Below, one piece after another: positions 32,771 through 45,209 of a stretch of 64,000 nt of DNA. Numbering within the stretch: the stretch's first letter is position 1; every line of letters starts with the position of its first letter. The notes under the pieces were generated by a model that did not search any database, was not told the DNA's origin, and saw only the letters and a list, made by a program, of their open reading frames with translations. Origin of the DNA: Corythucha ciliata (taxonomy: Eukaryota > Arthropoda > Insecta > Hemiptera > Tingidae); the NCBI GenBank assembly GCA_038030265.1, contig CM075939.1, positions 41,211,253 to 41,275,252 on the forward strand. The letters run 5' to 3'. The translations under genes and the position numbers were made by a program.

Positions 32771-35745
32771 TTTTCATCACCTCTCGCCCTATACTCCTAG
32801 CTAGCGAGTGGATGATAATACGTTGGGGTCGGAAGTTTGAGTGGGGGAGGGGGTCTGCTACACAGTTTCGGCGCCGCAGTTACACGCAGGAACCGTGGTT
32901 CCGGTTACTCCGCGGTTTCGCTTTGTGTACGGAGCGTGCCGCGTGGTGGTATTTTTCCCTAGTGCCCGGTTTTCTTCTTTTCAAGTGAAATGATGTGTAA
33001 GCCGTAATTATATAACCAATATCCTAATAATGAAGAATACCACACGCTGATCCTTAATGGCATTTTAAAAAGCTTTTAAAAACTATTCTCTTTTATCTTA
33101 TTGTTCTTGAGCTTTAGACTATACAGACTCCGAAGCTCTTAGTGTCTATGGCAGGAGGGGGAGGGGGAAGGCCTATTGGGTAAAATTATGACAAAGCACT
33201 TATTCAGCACCCCTTCGCCACCAGTTCTCTATTTATTCAATTGACTAATATTATTTTTAAGTGATTGCTTTAAAAGTTGCAAGTAAGTAAAAAACCTTGA
33301 GAAATTAAGTCATTGTTACTTAATTACTCGACGCGGTGCATGATTTCTAGTCTCGCACTATGAAGACGCGATAACTATGGGTGGTCACAAAGAGAGGGGT
33401 GAGAGGGGGAGAAGACCCTGAGGAATTCAAGTGGGTCAGAACAGGTGATTTTTTTTTTTTTTTGTCTTGTTTTTAAACTTTTAATACTACTAAAACTCGA
33501 TGATTTGACAAGGATGCATTCCACATTATCCACCCATTAGGATACACAGCGTTCCCAAACGAGGAAACGTCCCTGAAATGCGCGAGCCTTTTGTCGCGTC
33601 GCCAATTTTTTTTTTTTTTTTTTTTGTCTGCAAAGATATTGTGATTTTGCGAGCGATGATGTAGGGGTTGGGGGGATGCGATTGCAACTTTCCACTTTAG
33701 GTGAGCATCAATTGAGACCCGTTTGGCTTGTGTGTATTTCTAAATTTGGAGCCCCTGAAATTTACAATTAATCAAAACGTTAATATTCCCAACGGTGCAA
33801 GGTGCACCCTAATAAAGTTCCTACTTTATGCAACGCGGAACTCGGGGCTACATTGCTGGGTGTGTGTGTGCAGAGAATGACGGGAAAAAACGAAGAAGGA
33901 TAATGTTTATTTCACTTCTTGCATTTTTCCGGTTCAAGTCCTGCAATTAAATGCACGAAAAAATGCGTTTGTAACACATAAAACCCCGTTCTTTAATGAG
34001 GAAAATAGATGGATGTGTAAATTTTTGTTGTTTCCATATTCGTTTGAATCGTCCGCACTAATTACGTCATGTCCACCCCCCCCCCCACCTACCAACACTC
34101 CATGGTGCATCACAAATTTCTAATGAAATACCCGAATTTTCAGTATTCAAAAAATCAACAAAGCTACTTCAAAACGGCTAGAAGTTTTGCTCGTTGCCCG
34201 GTCGCCCGGCCCTCCACCTTCACACACCCCGTAGCACCACCTTCAATTTCTTTGTCAATGCAGTGCCGCAGTGTTTTTCAAGAATGTATCTCTTTTCCGT
34301 CCTTTCTACTGGGATTTCCATTTCCAGAAAAGTAAATCACCAAGAGGGGGGGGGGGAGAAAACTCACCCAACCGTGTTCGTATCTATATTTTCCTTTGAA
34401 CGCCACAACTCCACAAGTGTCTCCTTTATTTTTCTGGATTTCACATAATATTTTACGTTCGACGAACGTAAAGGAATCTCGTACACTGACATAAGTAGAC
34501 ACAGTGCCAAGTTGAACTGGTAGAAAAAGTTGGAGTTATGAGAAGGAGAACGGTGCAAGTTCAAGGTTACACAATTTATTTATGTATGTGAAAGAAGAAG
34601 ATGGAGAATAAGGAAAAAAACGATGGATTTCCTGTTTTTGTCAGCCAGTTTTTTTTTTTAATCCTTTTTTTTTTAGGCGAACACGATTTATGCCTTAGGA
34701 AACAATCGCCTGCTTGGGTATAGTCGGAACACTGAACTTGAGCTGTCAAATATTTTACAGATGGTGAGTCGATTGAGAAATTTCCTGTCGCTGTCACTCA
34801 TAAATCCACTAGCTAACGAAGAGAGAGGACAGGGACTTTTAAGATTTAAAAAACTTCTTCACTGTATTGCTGGTTTCCATTATTGTTTTCACCTCATAAT
34901 GAAATTTCAAGTTTTGTGTGGCCTCATCAGGGCCGTCTTTATTAAAATTGGGGCACCGCAGGCCCGGGATATAACATTGGGCCCCCTCATTTACCGAATT
35001 TCACTCTCTAAAATAAATTCTGCAGCTGATATACTAAATTCACGGGTTTTGCGCACTAAATACCCATTTTTGTAGGTCTGATTCACTAAAACAAAAACAA
35101 AAAATAATTCGCTGAATTTTGCGGGGTTTTTCTCGCTTAAATTCCATTTTCCCAGTTCTGAAAACCAAATGTCACGGTTGTTCTGTTCATGAAAAACACA
35201 ATTTTGTGGCTGTTTGTTGCTGAAAAACCATTCGCCTCTATACGAACGGAAGAGTCCAGTTTGGAGGACTGAAATACCGCAGTTATACCATACCCAGGAG
35301 ACGAAGATTCCAAGGTCCATTCCAAAAATATCACTTTCTGGGGGAAAAAATGTTATTTATTCGACGGAAATTCCAAAATAGAGTGCAAAAAGATATTTTT
35401 ACAGCAGAGGAATTTGGTTTTGAAGGTTCACGACCCTTTTACTGTACGAATTCAGTTTTTAGGGTCGAATTGACGATTTCTGGGGGATTGGGATGCAGCT
35501 GACCAAATAAAGGGCGGATCTGGGACCTCTCTCAGGGGGTGGGTGATTGAAACCCCTCCCCCAGAGTAAACCCACTCCACGTTCCTTCCACACCATTTCT
35601 GTTGTTTAGAGCGATTTGACTAGCTAAAGGGGAGGGGGGTAATTCTTCTGTTACCCCCCCCCCCCCTCTTAGATCGGCCTACGCATCTGACTTGTTCTCG
35701 CGTCAAGCCGCCCACCCATCTAGTTCAAAGGCTGGGTACACTACT
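32771..35745. other. 3-kb non-array region, no gene recognised
   Basis: Unique-looking sequence with several homopolymer runs (T at 33,450 and 33,608; C at 34,076; G at 34,348). Overlapping ORFs of 65-109 codons on both strands (34,069-35,334) share no motif with known families and lack clear splice context. A fragment starting cagggccgtctttatt near 34,929 resembles a DNA-transposon end. Confidence 0.35.
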
Positions 35746-35749
35746 GCCA

Positions 35750-36720
35750 TAAAGTAGCGATTTTCCCTCCTTTAGCAAAGAATTAGCGTTTTTTCTCAAT
35801 TTTAGACGCGAATTAGCTATTTTACTCACTTTTTACCCGCGATTAGCGTTTTCTTAACTTTAGCTATGAATGAGCACATTTTCTCAATTAGCACTTTTCA
35901 CAAATAACATGGTCGACAATATGAGTTTTTCCCGATTTTAGCCACGAATTAGCAATTTCTTTTGCTTTAGCCTTGACTTAGCACTTGATCCCAGCAGTGA
36001 AATGACCGTTGAAGCCGTGAAATTTCTCAGTTTTGGCTTTCAATTATGATGCCCCGCAAATTGTCACTTTTCTTAAATTTAACCGCGGATTAAAGCTTTT
36101 CCGAAATTATTTCCAACCGTGCCATGAGTTAGCACTTCTTCTCAATTTTAGCGGTGAATTAGCGATTTTCTCAGTTTTAGCAGTGAATTTGCGCTTTGGA
36201 GTTAACTAGCGAATTGACAATGTTGCATTCACATGATAAAGAAATGAATTAGCACATTTCTCATTTTCAGCCCTGAACTAGCACCTCTTCTCAACTTCAT
36301 CTTTGAAGCTGCTTCCAACAAACCGCGAATTGGCGTTCTCTCAATTTCAGCTTTAAACACGAGCAATTTTTATAATTTTTAGCCATGAATTAGGAATTCT
36401 TAATTTTGGCCACGAATATGCGATTTTATCACATTTAGTCATGCGAGTTAGCGCATTTTCCTTATTTTGGGAAGGAATTAGTAATTTTTCTCAAGATCAG
36501 CAACAAACTGCGTTTATATGCTGCTAAAATTGAGAAAAAACACTAATTAGCTGTTAAAATGGGATAAAAGTGCTAAATCATTGCTAAATGTGAACATATC
36601 GCAAATTCTGGTCTAAAAAAGTAATTTTTCCCCATTTTAGCAATGAATAATTAATGGTGTATTTACATGTAGCGATGAATTCGCGCTTTTTTTCAACTTT
36701 AACCGAGAATCAAGGTAAGC
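35750..36720 (+). repeat. Array family 1, direct orientation
   Basis: Degenerate units; a short internal stretch (~36,510-36,620) is inverted. Confidence 0.75.
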
Positions 36721-36867
36721 AAGGTTAGCAAGATTAGCTAAGGACCCCTCACCAATTACTTTTAGCCGCCTCCTCACCACAGGCTCATTAAAAAATATAT
36801 ATATTTCGATCAACGTTGTTCGCCTGTCGATAGAAGGCGAGTATCTTTCTTTCTTCCATGTTAGAAC

Positions 36868-37945
36868 TTGTCATTGTCAAATTGCCATTCTCAAATTGTC
36901 ATTGTCATTGTCAAATTGTCATTGTCAAATTGTCATTGTCAAATTGTCATTGTCAAATTGTCATTGTCAAATTGTCATTGTCAAATTGTCATTGTCAAAT
37001 TGTCATTGTCAAATTGTCATTGTCAAATTGTCATTGTCAAATTGTCATTGTCAAATTGTCATTGTCAAATTGTCATTGTCAAATTGTCATTGTCAAATTG
37101 TTATTGTCAAATTGTCATTGTCAAATTTTCATTGTCAAATTTTCATTGTCAAATTGTCATTGTCAAATTTTCATTGTCAAATTTTCATTGTCAAATTGGA
37201 AAAGAAATCTGAGGAATCCGGAGCCATTGTCAAATTGTCATTGTCATTGTCAAATTATCATTGTCAAATTGTCATTGTCAAATTGTCATTGTCAAATTGT
37301 CATTGTCCAATTGTCATTCTCAAATTGTCATTGTCAAATTGTCATTGTCAAATTGTCATTGTCAAATTGTCATTGTCAAATTGTCATTGTCAAATTGTCA
37401 TTGTCAAATTGTCATTGTCAAATTGTCATTGTCAAATTGTCATTGTCAAATTGTCATTGTCAAATTGTCATTGTCAAATTGTCATTGTCAAATTGTCATT
37501 GTCAAATTGTCATTGTCAAATTGTCATTGTCAAATTGTCATTGTCAAATTGTCATTGTCAAATTGTCATTGTCAAATTGTCATTGTCAAATTGTCATTGT
37601 CAAATTTTCATTGTCAAATTTTCATTGTCAAATTTTCATTGTCAAATTTTCATTGTCAAATTTTCATTGTCAAATTGTCATTGTCATTGTCAAATTGTCA
37701 TTGTCAAATTGTCATTGTCAAATTGTCATTGTCAAATTGTCATTGTCAAATTGTCATTGTCAAATTGTCATTGTCAAATTGTCATTGTCAAATAGTCATT
37801 TTCAAATTGTCATTGTCAAATTGTCATTGTCATTGTCAAATTGTCATTGTCAAATTGTCATTGTCAAATTGTCATTGTCAAAGTGGCATTGTTAAATTGT
37901 CATTGACAAATAGTCATTGTCTAGTTATAATGTCATTGTTGAATT
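36868..37945 (+). repeat. 14-bp satellite (ttgtcattgtcaaa)n
   Basis: About 75 near-identical copies of a 14-bp unit, interrupted once by ~28 bp of unrelated sequence (37,197-37,225). Variant units (ttttcattgtcaaa) cluster at the ends of blocks near 37,120-37,190 and 37,600-37,670, and blocks restart with a gtcattgtcattgtc irregularity (36,898; 37,236; 37,677; 37,826), giving a higher-order pattern. Because 14 is not a multiple of three and the unit has no stop in any plus frame, three long overlapping ORFs encode the same LSLSNCHCQIVIVK repeat. I do not regard them as genes. Confidence 0.95.
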
Positions 37946-37999
37946 GTCATTACTATTGGAAAAAAATCGTAAAAAAGACAACACCATAAATTACTCTCA

Positions 38000-38400
38000 T
38001 TTGCAGCTAGAACTGTGATATCTTTAATGCGGCTAAAATTTTTGAAAATGTTTGAGCGGAGGGAGAGTCGCTGATTTGCAGTTAAAAGTGAAAATCGCAA
38101 ATTTGCGGCCCAATAGGGAGATTCGCCGCTCATAGTGGGGGGAAATTGACAAAATCTCAGCCCCCCCCCCCTAAAATTTGGGGAAATGCTCCGTCGACAG
38201 ATGAGTAAAAAAGCACTAATTGTCAATTGTTGTGTTTGGGCAAAATTTTAGAAACCCGCTTATTCGGTTACAATTGGAGAGAAGCGCCAATATGTTATGC
38301 GGATAAAATTGTGCCAATTTGTGGATACAATTTATGGAGACGCTAATTTATTGATAAATTTAGAATAATAGCTTTTGGAAAAAGCGCTAATTGCCAATTG
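38000..38400 (-). repeat. Array family 1, reverse orientation
   Basis: Degenerate units with gctaatt...ggctaaaatt cores, plus a C run near 38,161. Confidence 0.65.
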
Positions 38401-38895
38401 ATAACAAATTTATGATGATAACATTTTATTGGCTGGTCCCTTGGCGACTCTGCTCCGAACTTGTTCCAAACACCTTGCTGGGACAGAACTATTATCTGAC
38501 ACACAACATATGCGTTTAGGATCAAAATATTAAAAACCAGCAACCTTGGGATCGCGAAACCACCCATAAAATGTTAAAAATGTGCTTCCACACCTCGGCT
38601 AACTCCATCTTCAAGACTCTTCCTGCCGAGTAGAGGGGGAAAAGAAGTATAAAAAGCAGCTCAAGTGAAAGCTCATTTTACAGCTCAATTGCTTCATATC
38701 ATTCACATTGTCGAAACATTGTAGCTATAAACAGTTACGCCCAGAAATACCGAGAAATAAAATCCAAATGCTTCATTTTTACGTTGTCTACGCAACTTTT
38801 CTCAAACTTTTCCCTCAGCTACCCCAAATTTTGAGCATAGATTACTAAAGTAGAAACCTTGACGAGTAATCACAATGTCTGGCGACCTTTTCAGA
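38401..38895. other. Possible solo-LTR-like segment, unconfirmed
   Basis: Contains gtataaaaagcagctcaag (38,650) and, ~110 bp later, gagaaataaaatcc, the order of a TATA box and poly(A) signal in an LTR. No partner copy, primer-binding site or target duplication was seen, so it could equally be a host promoter fragment. Confidence 0.25.
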
Positions 38896-38896
38896 C

Positions 38897-38977
38897 GCAG
38901 TCAACCGGAAGGAGCGGCGTTTGAAAAATGCATACCATTTTTTTATGTTTGAAAGGCGACAGAGGTACAGTTCAAGG
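38897..38977 (+). repeat. ~80-bp direct repeat, left copy
   Basis: The segment from gtcaaccggaaggag to gtacagttcaaggg recurs at 40,254-40,335 with only about two or three differences by eye. The two copies flank a hAT remnant. Confidence 0.8.
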
Positions 38978-40190
38978 GAAAATAAAATTTCGGGGTTTTT
39001 CCCTGGGAAAAAACCGGGAAAAAACCCAATTTGGGAAAATACTGGGTTTTTATCCGTTTTTCACTGAATGTTGCAACAGACTCAGCAAATGAATAATAAA
39101 CAAACGACTATAGGTATTTATTGCACCCATAGAATCATACGAACTCTCTGTTTGCACAAAAATGGTTAAAATTCTAACCGTTACGGGAGACAAAGCTGAA
39201 GCCGAGCCTTGCCACCAAATATCCATTAATTTTTCTATTGGAATTCATCGCCAGACGTTTCCTCGTTTGATGACGATGATGATGATTCAGATGCCGTTGC
39301 ATCAGTTTCGTTGGACCTTTGAAAAATGAAGTGTGGATTTGCCTGCCGAACCTGTTTTCGGTATCCCAGCGTCCAAGAAGGTTTGAGGAGTCACTGCTTT
39401 CTGTTTTTGCTTCTTGGAAGATTTTGAATTTTCCAATTGTGGGACAGATAGGTCAGTTTTCCGGCTTGATCAGTCGTTAAACGGTTTTTTTTTTTTTTTT
39501 GTTTTTTTTGCTGTTCATTCAAGAATTCAAGAAATGAATGAAAACGTGCTAAAGGATCTTTCTGTCGCAGCTGATAAAATTATAACCGCAACGGAAGACA
39601 AAGTTGAAGTCGAACAAAGTCCTTGCCACCAAACACTTGGCGTGACCGCCGAGGCACTTTCCCACAAAAATGTCTTCCCCCAGAGTCCATCGTTGGAACG
39701 ATAGTTGGCCAAATCCACCATCGCTTTGTCGACATTAACCTTTCTTCTGTGTGGCAACCTTATGAATTTTTAAGGCATAAATTAATTAGTCTAATTTTTA
39801 AGGCCTTCTATTTGCTCGTCTTGCTCAGCAGCGTCCCCTATGATGATGGGCCCAGGAGTGTCGCAGCGTAATGAATACTACTTTTAACGCTGGAGTCCAT
39901 TCTGTCTTTTAGTTTTCGTAGAATCAGGGACTGTTCATTCTTGGAAAGTGACGACCGAGGTAAATTTTCAGCGAGCTTTAGCTCAATGTGGCGTACTGCG
40001 AGATGAATTATCTCTATGGAGCAAATAGAGACTTCTCAGAGTTGAGGGAAAGGTTACAAGAGGCTGCGCGAGGAAAAAAACTCACGCTTCGAGGCTGAAT
40101 TCTCCAATTTCTGCAGTGATAAGTTCTATTCAAATTGAACTAATAAAAACCCAATTCGGGTGGGAAAATACTTTTTCCCTTGACCCATCA
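38972..40190 (-). mobile_element. Internally deleted hAT transposon remnant
   Basis: Bounded by caagggaaaa... on the left and the near inverse ...ttttcccttg on the right (TIR-like), with further symmetrical gggaaaatactgggtttttat / aataaaaacccaa blocks. It encloses a decayed hAT transposase C-terminus. The target duplication is unclear because the flanks differ. Confidence 0.55.
39300..39960 (-). pseudogene. hAT transposase, C-terminal remnant
   Basis: The minus-strand reading 39,757-39,527 contains LWESASAVTPSVWWQGLC then AATERSFSTFSF, the conserved W and ATERxFS signature of the hAT dimerisation domain. In another frame, across a poly(A)/(T) tract, come NRLTTDQAGKLTYLSHN-like residues, the usual hAT C-terminal end. 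Frameshifts and stops separate the parts, and the DDE core and BED finger are absent. Inactive. Confidence 0.75.
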
Positions 40191-40253
40191 CTAGTCTTAA
40201 CATGTCAAACACAGTCAAAATGTAACGTCACAGTCAAAATGTAACGTCAAACA

Positions 40254-40335
40254 CAGTCAACCGGAAGGAGTGGCGTTTGAAATATGCATACCATTTTTTT
40301 ATGTTTGAAAGGCGACAGAGGTACAGTTCAAGGGT
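40254..40335 (+). repeat. ~80-bp direct repeat, right copy
   Basis: Partner of 38,897-38,977. It is preceded by a small internal duplication (cacagtcaaaatgtaacgtc twice). Confidence 0.8.
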
Positions 40336-40859
40336 GATACCGATGATATTGCGTGAAATGTAACGTCTTAACATGAAGAAAACATCAGCCGAAGCCGAAA
40401 TCGAATGCAATCTTTTCCCCCTCTAGACCCACCGGTTTTCATACTTTTGTCATGCAACAGTTTTCCCCCCAAATTCCACGGAGCATATATCGGTAACCGC
40501 TACGCAAATGAAAATAATGAATAGATGCGAATTTATCAGAAATTATGCGAACGTTAGTTTTGCATTCCGGCGCCTGGGCGCTAACGCTAGTAGTTTCCTA
40601 GATATTGGTGAAAACCCGAAAATGGTCGCACATTTCGCCCACTCCAGAGTCACGCTCTACTCGAAAACTCGGGGACGTTTGGTGAGGTGACTCCTGGACA
40701 CCTCCGAACACATAAACAGATTCCCGATGAGAAAAATTCTTTATGAATAATTGCAGTCTAGACCCTCTTTTTATACATTCCTTGACTGGACTAATATGTG
40801 AATGACCCTAATCATATGTAAAACAAATTGGTTTTATTGATTTTTAGGTTCCATTAGAA
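40336..40859. other. No gene recognised
   Basis: Non-array spacer. A 60-codon ORF at 40,508-40,690 has no recognisable motif. Confidence 0.35.
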
Positions 40860-41370
40860 TGTGCTTTAACTATAGCGACTAGAATTGAAAAAATGTTCCA
40901 GTTTGCAGCTCAAAAGTGAAGAAAAGTGGCAAAAAACGCGGCTAAAAAGCGGAAAAATTCGTACGAATCTCAGGGTGACAGGGTGAAGAAAGGACCCTCT
41001 CCCCCCACGGAAGATTTTGATTTTATTCTTCCGGGAAAAGAAACCCGAAAAATCAGGAAAAGTGGCTCCTATATCTTTCTTTTTTACTGGTGGTAAGCAA
41101 TCCCCCCCCCCCCTCCGGCCAAGGAGCTGAAAATTTGGGGATACCATTAGGGAAATGCGCTAATATACGCGGTTAAAATTGAGAAAAAAATGCAAATTTG
41201 TCATTTATCGCAGCAACTTTCAAATCAAAATTGAGAAAAAAACGTTGATTCGCGGTTTGTAGGGGCCATTTTACGCGGCTAAAATAAATGGCTGTTTGTG
41301 GGTCATGTCCTCGGCTACAATTGAAAAAAAATCGCTAATTCAAGGCTAATAAAAGAAATGATTATTTGAA
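40860..41370 (-). repeat. Array family 1 remnants, reverse orientation
   Basis: Degenerate units interrupted by a non-array piece with a C run (40,970-41,150). Confidence 0.6.
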
Positions 41371-43739
41371 ATCGATAAAACCGGAGATGACATAATGAAA
41401 GCTGCAGTTGCTCCACTTAGCAAACGACTATACCTGTGCCCGCAGGGAGTCAATAAACAGTTACGGCTCAGCCAAAACCACTTCATTCATCTTCGTTCGG
41501 ACTCATTTAATTATTATAATGGGCGGATGGAAGTCAATTGGGGGTGGTTGCGGGGGGAATCCCGAATTTGGAGAGTGAAATTCAAATGGAAAACGCGTGA
41601 TCCGATTTGTCGTGCTGAACATACTTTAAAAGTATGTTAAAGTTTTATAACTTACCCCCTCTCCTCACCTATTTGCCTAAGCACCCAGAAAATGTTAGAA
41701 CAGGCGACATTGCGCCGCTAATATTCTCTTTTTGTGCGTTACATCTTCGACACGGTGATTGTGGGGGGGGGGGGGTCATTAAAGGAAGTTTAAACGCGTG
41801 CTATAATTTTCATCATTACGACGAAGACCGCGCGTCGTTTTTGTACAATTTTTTTTTTTTTTTCTGCGTTCATCTGCTAGAAGAAATTATATACTTTGAA
41901 ATACTAATCGAAGCAGTTCGAGATGGTTTTAATGAGCGTAAATTAGTCAGTGATCAGTGTGAGGAGACGCGAGTGAGGGGGGGAGCCCTGTTACGCCACA
42001 GGGGCTGCACGGTTACGTTCGCCCTCCCTATTAAACTTTCCTAGATATTATAAATATGCCAAGGGAAAATGCAAGAGTTGACGATAATTAAAAGAAGTAA
42101 CGAGGGCTAGTCATTGGTTACTCGCACTTTCGACGTCTTTTAATTCCTTTTTTTTTTTTTGCACTAAATAGATTGCCAATGAACCGTAAACGAATTAAAG
42201 AAAGAAAAATGAATCCGGCGGTTTGATAGTCCACCTGCGGTGCCGCACCTTCATTTTCCTGGGGGCCTGTTTTGTAAGATTTCAGTGTTCCTGGGAATAT
42301 CCTTTTCCACCCACCCGCCCGCCCCGAATTAAATCGGATGGGGAGGACGGTGGAAAGAGACAGTGATAGTGACAATTAAAATGTATAGAGAATAGAAACG
42401 TTTACCTTCCAGAGAGCATTCCCGATTCAAAAAATATTAATTAAAAAAAAACAACATTAAAGGTAATATTTCCAACTAAAAATGTCTTATTAGTGCACCA
42501 TTATATATGATAAATGTATTGCTCTAATTCCTTCTACGTGGTAAAACTTTTTTTTTAGGCTGTTTCATTAATTGGAAATGCACTATCGGGCACGCCCTCA
42601 TAAGGAAAATAGTGTACAGAAACATTTCAGTCCATAACACAGTCGATTTGAAAAGTAAAGCTGTTTACGGTCCCTCGTTCATTGGCACGATCGCGATTTT
42701 AACGAGGGGCAACCAAATCCCTAGCCTAAATATGTATCTCGGGCGGGTTTGTAATCCAGTCGAGTCGGTCCACGTGTTTGAAGTGCACAGAGTTTATTTC
42801 TTGGATATCAGACGCTGCATTCAAGCCAGTTTCTGAGACTGTCACCGAAAACGGATTCCGTGGATGCAGCGAGGGAGTTCTCGTTCGTACAGGACTTTTT
42901 AAATTAACGCCACGCCCTAACTAGATCATCCAATAAAACCATGAAATACCATTGAAATCATCTATTGGTATCCTGAACTTTTCATTATTTCATTCAATTA
43001 GTCAAATACCAAATAAGAACTTTTCACCGTGCCTGTTTTAACTATGTATCTAAGACTGATTAGAGGCTCCAGCCCGGGTTAACTGTCAATTTGGGTTTCA
43101 CCAACAGTTTTAACCATGTTTAAAGCTCGATTGTGTTAAAAAGTTAAAAACCAGAAATTGGCTGGTTAGAATGCTAAGCAGCTTTTAATTATCTTTATCA
43201 AGTTGCTTGTTGATCTCATGTTTATGCAGTAGGTATATGCATATTATTATCCCGCTGTCACGTAAAATCTTATTTTCTATGCCGGAAGGGCATTATTTCA
43301 CGTAATCCATAATAGGATACGTTAAAAGGAAAAATGCATTCATAAGTACAGGCGTTGAATTAGTCAATAATGATGTTGGACGGCTTCGAGTATTACTAAT
43401 TCCCCGGGGTGACATGTTTTCCCCGTCAACTTGCTTTTTTTTGGAAACAAATCCACGAACGGTCGTGTACCGAGATAAGGGCGAGACGGGAGGTCCACCC
43501 CGGGCCCTCTATATGTGTCTCACAGGGGGCGGTCGACTTAAAGATCCTAAAGGCTCCTTTAGACGATTTTCAGTCCATCCGACCGGTAGAATGGAACATT
43601 GCAGGCGATCAGCTGTCAGCAAAGATATGCGCAGGCTGACTATGCGATTTAGCCCACTAAAGCGCTATCCTGAAGGCCCACAAATTGAAAAAAATGGGCG
43701 CCTTTTCGAGGTACTAACTTCGCGGCTGAAATAGATAAA
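41371..43739. other. 2.4-kb region without recognisable gene
   Basis: AT-rich unique-looking sequence with G (41,762) and T (41,851; 42,151) runs. ORFs of 70-136 codons (41,395; 41,634; 42,118; 42,612; 43,409) have no family motifs, overlap homopolymer runs and are not called as genes. Confidence 0.35.
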
Positions 43740-44251
43740 TTATACGCAGACCCCCAGTCCTAGGTCACGCCTGACAACGATGTCCCACTTTTCTCGTGAG
43801 CCAGGCACAATCATTGATAAACATAGATGCCAGGTAAAGTCATAATCTTCAGGCTCAAACACGTCCCGGCATGAGTCCCTCGGTCGCAGTCCACAAATCA
43901 ACCGCACAGCTCTCTTCTGCAAATCATTCATGAAAAGGAGAGGCCCCAAAATCGAACCTTGAGGAACCCCAGACAGAACCTCGCGAGCTTCCAACCCGGC
44001 ACTCTTTGAAAACGACCAACCAGATAAGAACGAAGCAACTTCACCGCCTCCTGGAGCAAGACCGTAATGCTCGAGTTTACGGACAAGAAGGCGGTGATCT
44101 ACCATATCAAATGCTGTCGAAATATCGAAAAACGCAGCAGTGGGATTCTCTTTTTTTTTCGAAGCTCCAGAGTCCCAGTCACCAATTTGACAACACCATC
44201 AACCGATCCTCGACACGAACGAAACCCGTATTGACACTCATTGAGCAAACC
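43740..44251 (-). pseudogene. Non-LTR reverse transcriptase remnant with internal deletion
   Basis: The minus strand reads LLNECQYGFRS, then after a poly(A) frameshift FFDISTAFDMVDHRLLVRKL and LSGVPQGSILGPLLF, matching RT motifs of CR1/jockey-type elements. It then jumps straight to a NDLQKRAVRLICGL-like C-terminal segment, so the catalytic YADD region and thumb are deleted. It is truncated on its 5' side by the BEL/Pao LTR at about 44,252. Confidence 0.8.
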
Positions 44252-44677
44252 CGATGTCTCGAAGTGTAGACGACCCGCGCTGAATTCGTGACGTCACACG
44301 ACGAAAAGACATCCTGGCAACACTGCTGGGGGAGACGGCCACTGATTGGATGGTTTTTGGCTCTCGTTCTCTCGTGGACGACGGCATCTCATTGGTTATG
44401 AAAATTGCGATCTGTAAAAAGTACAAAAGGAAAATTATTGTTTCAGTGTAATTTAATTGAGAATATAAGTTCTTTTTTACCTTGGATCATCGGACTACAT
44501 CGGCTTTATTTACCCACCTTCATCGGAATCATTGGCGTCCTTCGAGACAATACACCTAAAAGAGAAAGAAGAAATCAAAAAGGGTCAAGATCAATAGTTC
44601 CCTCGTGGCAAAACCACGATGTATACTTACCTAATTTCTCCATCCATCCTTGTTCTTTTTGGATAAACAACATAATT
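44252..44677 (+). repeat. Putative 5' LTR of the BEL/Pao element
   Basis: Begins near tgtctcgaagtg, right where the older RT remnant is cut, and ends aacaaca immediately before taatttggcgaccgtggta, the standard BEL junction and primer-binding region. Length ~426 bp fits the family. The start is inferred, since no 3' LTR is available for comparison. Confidence 0.5.
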
Positions 44678-44707
44678 TGGCGACCGTGGTAACAGGACCT
44701 AGGAAAA

Positions 44708-45121
44708 ATGGAAAGATTGGAGAAATTGCGGAAGGCCAGAAGGACGTTGAAAAAATACTCAGACGACCTTGAGGAGCATCTTAAAGAAGAAGACATAGAC
44801 AACGTTCAAGTCGACTCTCTGATGAGAGGACTCCAACAGTGCTACGACGAGGTGAGGAAACTCGATGTAGACATGTTCGAGGCGCTATTGAACGCGGATG
44901 GCGAGGACAGCGAGCTCGTACAAGAGCAGGTCGGCTCGCAAGAGTACGTGAGTAGGTTCAATTTTATTTGTTCTCTCAATGATAATATCCGTAAGAGGGG
45001 GAAAGATTGCGACGAAGTGTCTAAAAAGAGTTCATCCAGCTCTTCTGACAACACCAATACTCGGAATTATAAGCTGCCCACTTTGGAATTCAGGAAGTTT
45101 GGAGGCGAACTCAAAGAGTAG
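44708..45121 (+). pseudogene. BEL/Pao gag, N-terminal part
   Basis: 137 codons from an ATG 30 bp after the leader: a charged coiled-coil-like start (MERLEKLRKARRTLKK), an acidic Glu/Asp-rich middle, then LPTLEFRKFGGEL, equivalent to the LPKLELPKFSG motif at the start of the conserved gag domain (DUF1759). It stops just after, the rest of gag being deleted. Confidence 0.8.
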
Positions 45122-45209
45122 GTGCCGTTTTGAGCGCAGTTTTCGAAGACAGATAGTGATGATTCGCTCGATAAGGCGGACAAATTTCCACCACTAGTCT
45201 GTTTAGTTC

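Noticed and set aside
34069..35334. Cluster of 65-109-codon ORFs as a small gene
   Set aside because: They overlap on both strands in several frames without motifs or consistent splice sites; no frame is favoured.
36868..37945. CRISPR-like array
   Set aside because: Pure tandem repeats with no unique spacers in a eukaryotic context; the same reasoning excludes the other ~30-bp arrays, whose units abut and degenerate continuously.
36858..37989. Long plus-strand ORFs (up to 345 codons) as a repetitive secreted or structural protein
   Set aside because: They come from a 14-bp satellite that is stop-free in all three frames; every frame gives the same peptide and there is no promoter, splice or codon signal.
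38640..38890. Confident solo LTR call
   Set aside because: TATA and AATAAA order is suggestive, but there is no second copy, primer-binding site or target duplication in the window.
41395..42044. Two overlapping plus ORFs (81 and 136 codons) as a gene
   Set aside because: They cross G and T homopolymer runs, lack recognisable domains, and read like random sequence.
43409..43734. Plus-strand ORFs of 76 and 106 codons upstream of the RT remnant
   Set aside because: Two frames equally open across the same bases, no motif, next to dead transposons.
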